Positions 58,413-64,000 of a DNA stretch of 64,000 bases are shown here, in pieces (the first letter of the stretch is position 1; every line of letters starts with the position of its first letter). The stretch is from Ehretia macrophylla. Lineage: Eukaryota > Streptophyta > Magnoliopsida > Boraginales > Ehretiaceae. Position numbers and translations under genes: made by a program. The stretch is taken from the NCBI GenBank assembly GCA_037974665.1, contig CM075764.1, positions 91,580,825-91,644,824 of the forward strand. Direction: 5' to 3'. Below the pieces are notes generated by a model that worked only from the letters and a program-made list of their open reading frames with translations, had not been told where the DNA came from and did no database searches.

Positions 58413-59370
58413 AAAAACAAAAAGGGCGACAGAAATAGTCACTAATTTTCAAATTTCATGGTCATTCTGTCACTAAATGTGGCCACATAACGGTGAAAAA
58501 GTTGAATTTTTGTGGTTATTCCGTCACTAGTTCACCTTCCATGGCCAATAGCTACGAATTGGTTATAGAATGTATTAATTAATTTTTAAATTAATTATTA
58601 AAATTATATTTTTTTACTAATTATATTTTAAATTTAACTAAAAGTATAAACAATTGTTTTGTCCGAATCATATTTTGTAAGGGACTCGACGAAAAAGACT
58701 TACCACTCTCTACTGTGCGATAAAAAGAATGATATCCCATTTCATCCAATTTTGTCCATGCATTTCTGTCTCAAATGTGGTTTGGATCTAAAACTATGTT
58801 CAAAAACACTTGTTTATACTTTAATTGACTTTAAAATATATTTAGTAAAAAATTATAATTTCTGGATCAAGTGTGGTTTGGCTACTGATTGCGTCATCGT
58901 AATTCTCACACTGACCCTTAGTGCTTGGCTCCGCTACTAGGATGATAAATTGACACAATATTGAGACATGAGAACACGCGTGAAATCTGAGGCGAAGCCA
59001 GGGCAGGGGCTATGGGGCTTATAACCTCCACTGAACTTGCCATAATCTTCTTTAGGTCCATTATCACAGTAGTAAAATTTCAAAATTGACTCCTCTTGCC
59101 CTCCACTAGCCTAAGAATGCTCAATAAATGAAGCTCATTCTGGTCAATCTAAATACTTCAATTCACGAGCTTATCTACTTTCTTTGTGGTAAAATTAGTT
59201 ATTAAGTTAAAATCTATATGAGAAAAAAGATAGGGTGTAGTCATTCTCTTTTTCTCTGTTCTTTTTGTCTGCAATTCACTAGTAATTAGTAGTAAATTGT
59301 TAGCCTTTGTACGTAATAAGATATGTAGTAAAAATAAAATTCAACAGTAATATGTAAATAATGCCCAATA
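58413..59370. other. host flank between G1 and C2b, no gene seen
   Basis: About 960 bp. The first 100 bp or so continue the CACTA-like sequence interrupted by G1. The last 45 bp (from about 59325) match the upstream region of the F-box pseudogene (7130-7184), so this should be the distal upstream region of the intact F-box gene. Short frames, for example at 58659-58940, show no motif. Confidence 0.5.
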
Positions 59371-59375
59371 ACTAT

Positions 59376-59563
59376 TGTAAATGTAAATAGTGTGCAAAGT
59401 ATAATTTTTTGTATATATTTTCTGAACAATTGTACAACATATATAGCCTACATAGTAACGCAAGTCATGTCAAAAGAGTAAATCCAAATATCATGGAGAT
59501 AACAAATTGTAAACATTACATTGAGATATATTTAAAATTCAAAATAATGTTTATCTGCTATCA
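59376..59563 (-). repeat. 3' LTR of C2b Copia (about 188 bp)
   Basis: It starts TGTAAATG at 59376 right after ACTAT (59371-59375) and ends GCTATCA at 59563, next to a purine-rich AAGGGGGCC on the minus strand. It matches 27547-27688 except for an extra block of about 45 bp (about 59448-59493). Confidence 0.75.
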
Positions 59564-59814
59564 GGCCCCCTTAAGCGAAACTTGGCAAGAACGGTGAGCT
59601 TGGTCCGAAACATGTATAGAGAACTAAGCAGTAGAAACCCTTTTTGTCATGATATTAGCTAATTGATCAACATATAAAATAAAGCGATAGTGTAATGCAC
59701 CAGAGGCAATTTTTTTCTCGGACAAAATATACATCTATCTCAATGTGTTCAGTATGAGCATGAAAAATAGGATTAACTGATAGGTAAGTAGTCCTAATAT
59801 TGACGCATCATAGA
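59564..59814 (-). pseudogene. C2b Copia RNase H end fragment
   Basis: The minus strand reads [20 protein letters not shown], then YFVREK, a one-base shift, [20 protein letters not shown] and TKR. This is the C-terminus of a Copia RNase H (FHARTKHIEID and QLADIMTK in relatives). The upstream part of pol continues beyond the C3 insertion at 59815 and is not in the window. Confidence 0.8.
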
Positions 59815-60586
59815 TGTTGGGAGGAAACCCGATATCAAAACACAAACAACAAATGCACAGCGGAAATAACACCCTCCTACCTTGTATAAACCTGTTAGGA
59901 AGCAACAAAGAGGGCCAACAACAATATGTACAAATCTGAAAATTCCAGAAAATAGAGCAACACCAAGATTTTAACGTGGAAAACCTCCCCAACGTGGAGA
60001 GTAAAAATCACGGGACCGTAGTCCACCCAAAAACTTCTACTATCAACAAATAATGGGTACAAGAGAGTCTTCTCTAACTACAACTAGAGGCATACACAAT
60101 ACATTCACTAAGAATAACATATTCTTGCAAATATTGCATCAACAAAAGAGATTAAACCAAGAAGTAGGAGAGAAATCACCAAAAACGTTGTCACTGTTCA
60201 CGTCAGAAAAACGGGCTGTAGAGAGCTCCAAATCTGATCTCCACCGTTCAGATAGAAGACCCACGAGTTGTGAACATGCACGTAAAATTTCAGCTCAATC
60301 GGACCACAAATGACCTTCCGATAGTCAATTTGATGAAGATGGCGCAGGCTGAAATTTCTGCTCTTCTTCTTCTTTCTCTCTCTCTGTTTCTTTCTCTCTC
60401 TCGTTCACTCACTCTCTCTTTTTTTTTTTGAAAACAAGTGACGCTGGTCTGTCCATTCCATTCTTTTTTTTTATTTTTTTTTCCCTTTTTTGTTTTCTTT
60501 TCTTTTGGTCAAAAAGCAAAAGCAAAAGCAAAAGCAAAAAAAAAAAAAAAAATTATACCAACCCACATGGGTTGGTCTACTCAACA
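59815..60586 (-). repeat. 3' LTR of C3 (772 bp)
   Basis: It begins TGTTGGGAGG at 59815 and ends CTACTCAACA at 60586 in plus orientation, with a purine tract (GTTGGTGGGGGAGAT on the minus strand, 60587-60601) beside it. It contains CT-rich (60365-60430), T-rich and (AAAAGC)n (60515-60540) low-complexity stretches. The partner LTR is outside the window, so the outer end is inferred from TG...CA and the C2b break. Confidence 0.85.
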
Positions 60587-60601
60587 ATCTCCCCCACCAA
60601 C

Positions 60602-63600
60602 TCATGTGGGTGGGTCAATTAACCCGGCAACCAAACGACATATCTCAAGTTTCTCTCTTGGCAACGCTTTTGTCAACATATCGGAGCCATTGTCATCTAT
60701 GTGAACTTTTTCAAGTTTCAACAACTTCGAATTCAAAACATCCCTAATCCAATGATACCTCACATCAATATGTTTCGATCTTGAATGAAATGAAGAATTC
60801 TTACCAAGATGTATTGCACTCTGATTGTCGCAATACAAGACATATTCATTTTGCTCAAACCCAAGTTCTTCCAGAAACTTTTTCATCCATAGCAATTCCT
60901 TGCATGCTTCAGTTGTTGCAATGAACTCCGCTTCAGTGGTGGAAAGGGCAACACACTTTTGCAATCTCGATTGCCATGCCACAGCTCCCCTTGCAAAGGT
61001 AATCAAATAACCCGAAGTAGACTTACGAGTATCAACATCTCCAACCATATCAGCATCTGTGAAACCCACAAGCATAGGCTTCTCACATCCAAAGCAAAGT
61101 TTTAGTTTGGATGTGCCTCGAAGATATCTCATAATCCACTTCACTGCATTCCAGTGTTCTCTCCCAGGATTTGAGAGAAAACGACTCACCGTACCAACTG
61201 GATGTGCTATGTCTGGCCGTGTCCACACCATAGCATACATCAAACTTCCCACTGCTGAAGAATATGGAACATTCTGCATATCTTTCTTTTCTTCATCTGT
61301 AGAAGGACACTGTTGAGCACTTAGCTTAAAGTGAGTAGCAAGAGGAGCACTAACCACTTTAGCTTTATCCATGTTGAACTTTTGAAGTACTTTCTCGATG
61401 TACTTCTCCTGTGACAAATACACATTTTTGCCATTTCTGTCTCGATTGATTCTCATGCCAAGAATCTGCTTTGCCGGTCCTAAGTCTTTCATAGCAAAAG
61501 ACTTATTCAATTGTTTATTCAACCTGTCAATTCTTGAAGAATTCCTGCCAATAATCAACATATCATCAACGTATAGCAACAAGATAATAAAATCATCATC
61601 AGAGAATTTTTAAGAAAAGACACAATGATCCGAAGAAGTTTTCCTGTAGCCTTGCTCCCCCATAACAGACTCAAACTTCTTATACCATTGTCGAGGTGCT
61701 TGTTTCAAGCCATAAAGACTTTTCTTCAGTTTACACACATAATCCTCTTTTCTTTTTTCTTTGAACCCCTCCGGTTGCTCCATATAAATTTCTTCCTCCA
61801 AACCACCGTGAAGAAAAGCAGTTTTCACATCCATCTGCTCAATCTCCAAATCAAGGCTAGCAGCCAAACTCAGAACAACTCGAATGGATGACATTTTCAC
61901 AACTGGAGAGAAAATCTCATCAAAGTCAATACCCTTTCTTTGACTGAACCCTTTCACAACCAGTCTTGCTTTGTATCGTGGTTGTGAAGTATTTTCTTGT
62001 TGCTTTAACCTGTAAACCCATATGTTTTTCAAAACTCTTTTGCCTTTAGGCAACTTCACCAACTTAAATGTGCAATTTTCATGCAAAGATTTCATCTCAT
62101 CTTGCATAGCTTCCATCCACTCATTTTTATGTTTATCATCCATAACTTCTTCAAAGCTTTTAGGCTCACCTCCATCTGTCAATAAAACATACTCATCAGA
62201 AGAGTATCTTGTGGAAGGCTGTCTATCTCTAACAGACCTCCTGAGTGGAACTGTTGGTGGAATCTCAAGCTGATTATCATCATCACCTACCTCAACCTGT
62301 GTAGGACTTTTTGCATGATCAACATTTGGGAAATTACCTTGATCATCATCTTCAACCTGCTCTGTTGCTGGTGGCGTTGAAGGCCTTATATCAAGATCAA
62401 CCAATTCATCTTACTGTGGGGGTAACTCTTTCTCTGCTTTGCCAATGTCCTGAATTGTTTGATCCTCCACAAATACAACATCTCTGCTCCTTACAATTTT
62501 CTTCTCAACTGGATCATATAGCCTGTAACCAAATTCATCAAGGCCATAACCGACAAATATACATTGTCGTGTCTTCACATCAAGTTTGGACCTTTCATCC
62601 TTTGGAATGTGTACAAATGCCTTGCATCCAAAGACTCGCAAATGATCATAAGAAACATCTTTCCCTGTCCAAACTCTATTAGGAACATCAAGCTTTAATG
62701 GAATACATGGTGAGAGATTCAACAAATGAACAACTGTATTCAAAGCCTCACCCCAGAATGAATGTGGTAGATTTGCATGTGAAAGCAAACATCTTACCTT
62801 TTCAATCAAAGTTCTATTCATTCTCTCAACAACACCATTCAACCGTGGTGTCTTTGGCGGTGTCTTTTGATGCCTGATACCTTGCTCTTTGCAATACCTG
62901 TCAAATGGACCACAATATTCACCTCCATTATCTGTACGGATGCATTTCAATTTTCTTCCTGTTTCTCTTTCAACGGATGCTTGAAACTGCTTGAATACAT
63001 CCAACACTTGATCTTTAGACTTCAAGGTATAAGCCCAAGTCATCGTGGAGTGGTCATCAATAAACGTCACAAAGTAAACAGAACCACCAAGTGTTTTAGT
63101 TTTCACCGGACCACACACATCCGAATGTACCAGCTCAAGTACATTTTCCTTCCTGAAAGGTGGATGATTCTGGAAAGAAACTCTGTTCTGCTTTCCTGCA
63201 AAGCAATGATCACATTTTCTCATATATGGATCTGTTAGTCCTGATAAAATTTTCTTCTTGGATAAAACTGAAATTCCCTTCTCACTCATGTGACCCAGTC
63301 TCTTGTGCCATAACTCTGTTGCATCTTCATTTTCCACTGCATTGACAATGCTCCTGGAAACCTTTGAATTCATCAAATACAAAGTTGAGCATTTCTTACC
63401 TTTGGCTACAACCATAGAGCCCCTTGTAAGTTTCCATTGACCATTACCGAAGGTATTAAGAAAACCTCCATCATCAAGTCTACCTGCAGAGATCAAATTC
63501 AATCTAATATCAGGAACATGCTTCACATCTTTAAGAATTAATTTGCCGCCATTTTCAGTCTCCAAGCAAACATCTCCTATACCGACAACTTTGGCGACAC

Positions 63601-64000
63601 CATCATTACCCATTTTCACAACCCCAAAATTACCAGCTGTGTAAGACATAAAAAATTCCTTTCGAGAAGTAGCATGAATAGAAGCACCACTGTCAATCAC
63701 CCAACATGTATCATGACATGCAAGATTAATAACATCACTGTCATATACAATGAAAAACTCATGTGTAGTGGTAGCAACTCGATCTTTACCACTATCATCA
63801 TCTTTCTTCTTATCATTATCTTTGTTTTTATTTTCATTTTGCAATATTCTGCAAAATCTCTTGATATGACTCATTTTTCCACAGTGATGACATTTGACAT
63901 TATTGTACTTCCCTCTTGACTTGCTTCTACTACTTCCTCTATTTTCCGAACTCTTTTGCTTATTCCTCCCCCTAGATTCAGTAACCAAAGCATCTGACTC
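60602..64000 (-). pseudogene. C3 gag end and pol, two in-frame stops
   Basis: From the right edge: zinc knuckle CHHCGKMSHIKRFC (about 63890), protease WVIDSGASIHATS (about 63690), integrase zinc region (LWHKRLGHMSEKG, CDHCFAGKQ), core with VHSDVCGPVKT, IRTDNGGEYCGP and LNGVVERMNRTL, then IFVGYGLDEFGYRLYD. RT follows with WMEAMQDEMKSL, RYKARLVVKGFSQRKG, QMDVKTAFLHG and YVDD (LLYVDDMLIIG), and RNase H with STTEAEFIA, YCDNQSAIHLGKN and DMLTKALPREKLE, ending at 60602. Stops at about 62412 (integrase-RT linker) and 61610 (just before YVDD) break an otherwise continuous frame. The change at 61610 removes the RT palm in this copy. Few other lesions suggest recent inactivation. Confidence 0.92.

Larger units (their letters stand above)
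59815..64000 (-). mobile_element. C3: Tork/Tnt1-like Copia element (partial, runs off right edge)
   Basis: The 3' LTR (59815-60586) and most of pol are present; gag and the 5' LTR lie beyond 64000. Integrase precedes RT (Copia), and wording such as LLYVDDMLIIG and CVALSTTEAEFIA fits the Tork lineage that includes Tnt1. It is inserted in the RNase H of C2b. The far end and its target duplication cannot be checked here. Confidence 0.9.

Noticed and set aside
58659-58940. Plus-strand frame of 93 codons in the host flank
   Set aside because: A/T-rich sequence with no motif, splice context or second copy.

Overview
This window is plant nuclear DNA, probably from a dicot with a large repeat-rich genome. 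There are no bacterial-type genes. The only host genes visible are F-box/FBD genes with GT-AG introns, and almost everything else is LTR retrotransposon, much of it nested with target-site duplications (TSDs) that can be read directly.

Host layer: one FBD F-box gene looks intact (minus strand, three exons, 28634-31684, 464 codons). A paralogous pseudogene with four in-frame stops lies at 5125-6840. Beside them are two copies of an unrecognised last exon (7196-7295 and 27686-27853) and a possible F-box scrap (about 28300-28440), the debris of a tandem array whose units read [unknown gene end]-[F-box/FBD] on the minus strand. An old short-LTR Copia family (C2) sits at the same homologous site in two array units (right flank at 27689, left flank at 59375, empty site at 7180-7184), so the insertion probably predates the duplication.

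Left half (1-27.4 kb): a deleted SIRE-type Copia, SIRE-A (minus, 1-4944, running off the window); the pseudo-F-box; a CA-rich and a TG-rich block facing each other; the C2 remnant; then a complete but decayed SIRE-type Copia, SIRE-B (plus, 11335-27389, TSD ACTGT). SIRE-B has gag, protease, integrase, RT, RNase H and an extra envelope-position ORF. It is itself interrupted by two LTR-like insertions without coding sequence (14631-17063 and 19390-22750). Both SIRE copies are sprinkled with the palindromic word TGTTGCAACA.

Middle (27.4-32.7 kb): the intact F-box gene, with a foldback element in its first intron and another about 150 bp upstream of its start codon.

Right half (32.7-58.4 kb): a three-level nest. 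G1 is a Tat/Retand-like Ty3/Gypsy element (minus, 32681-58407, TSD GCAAT). It has a dual RNase H, a broken integrase and a spliced-looking antisense ORF with its own TATA and G-box. A solo LTR of the G3 family (33270-35712, TSD CCATT) lies inside it. G1's 5' LTR is split by G2 (43764-57935, TSD AGTAA), a non-autonomous element with LTRs of about 1.95 kb and only 443 bp between them. G2's 5' LTR is in turn split by G3 (46765-56634), a Tekay/Del-type chromovirus with an uninterrupted gag-pol ORF of about 1607 codons.

Far right (58.4-64 kb): host flank, a C2-family Copia 3' end, and a Tork/Tnt1-like Copia (C3, minus, 59815 to beyond 64000) whose pol carries two stops.

The insertions give a relative chronology: F-box array, then C2, then array duplication, then SIRE-B, then the two insertions inside it; and independently G1, then G2, then G3.
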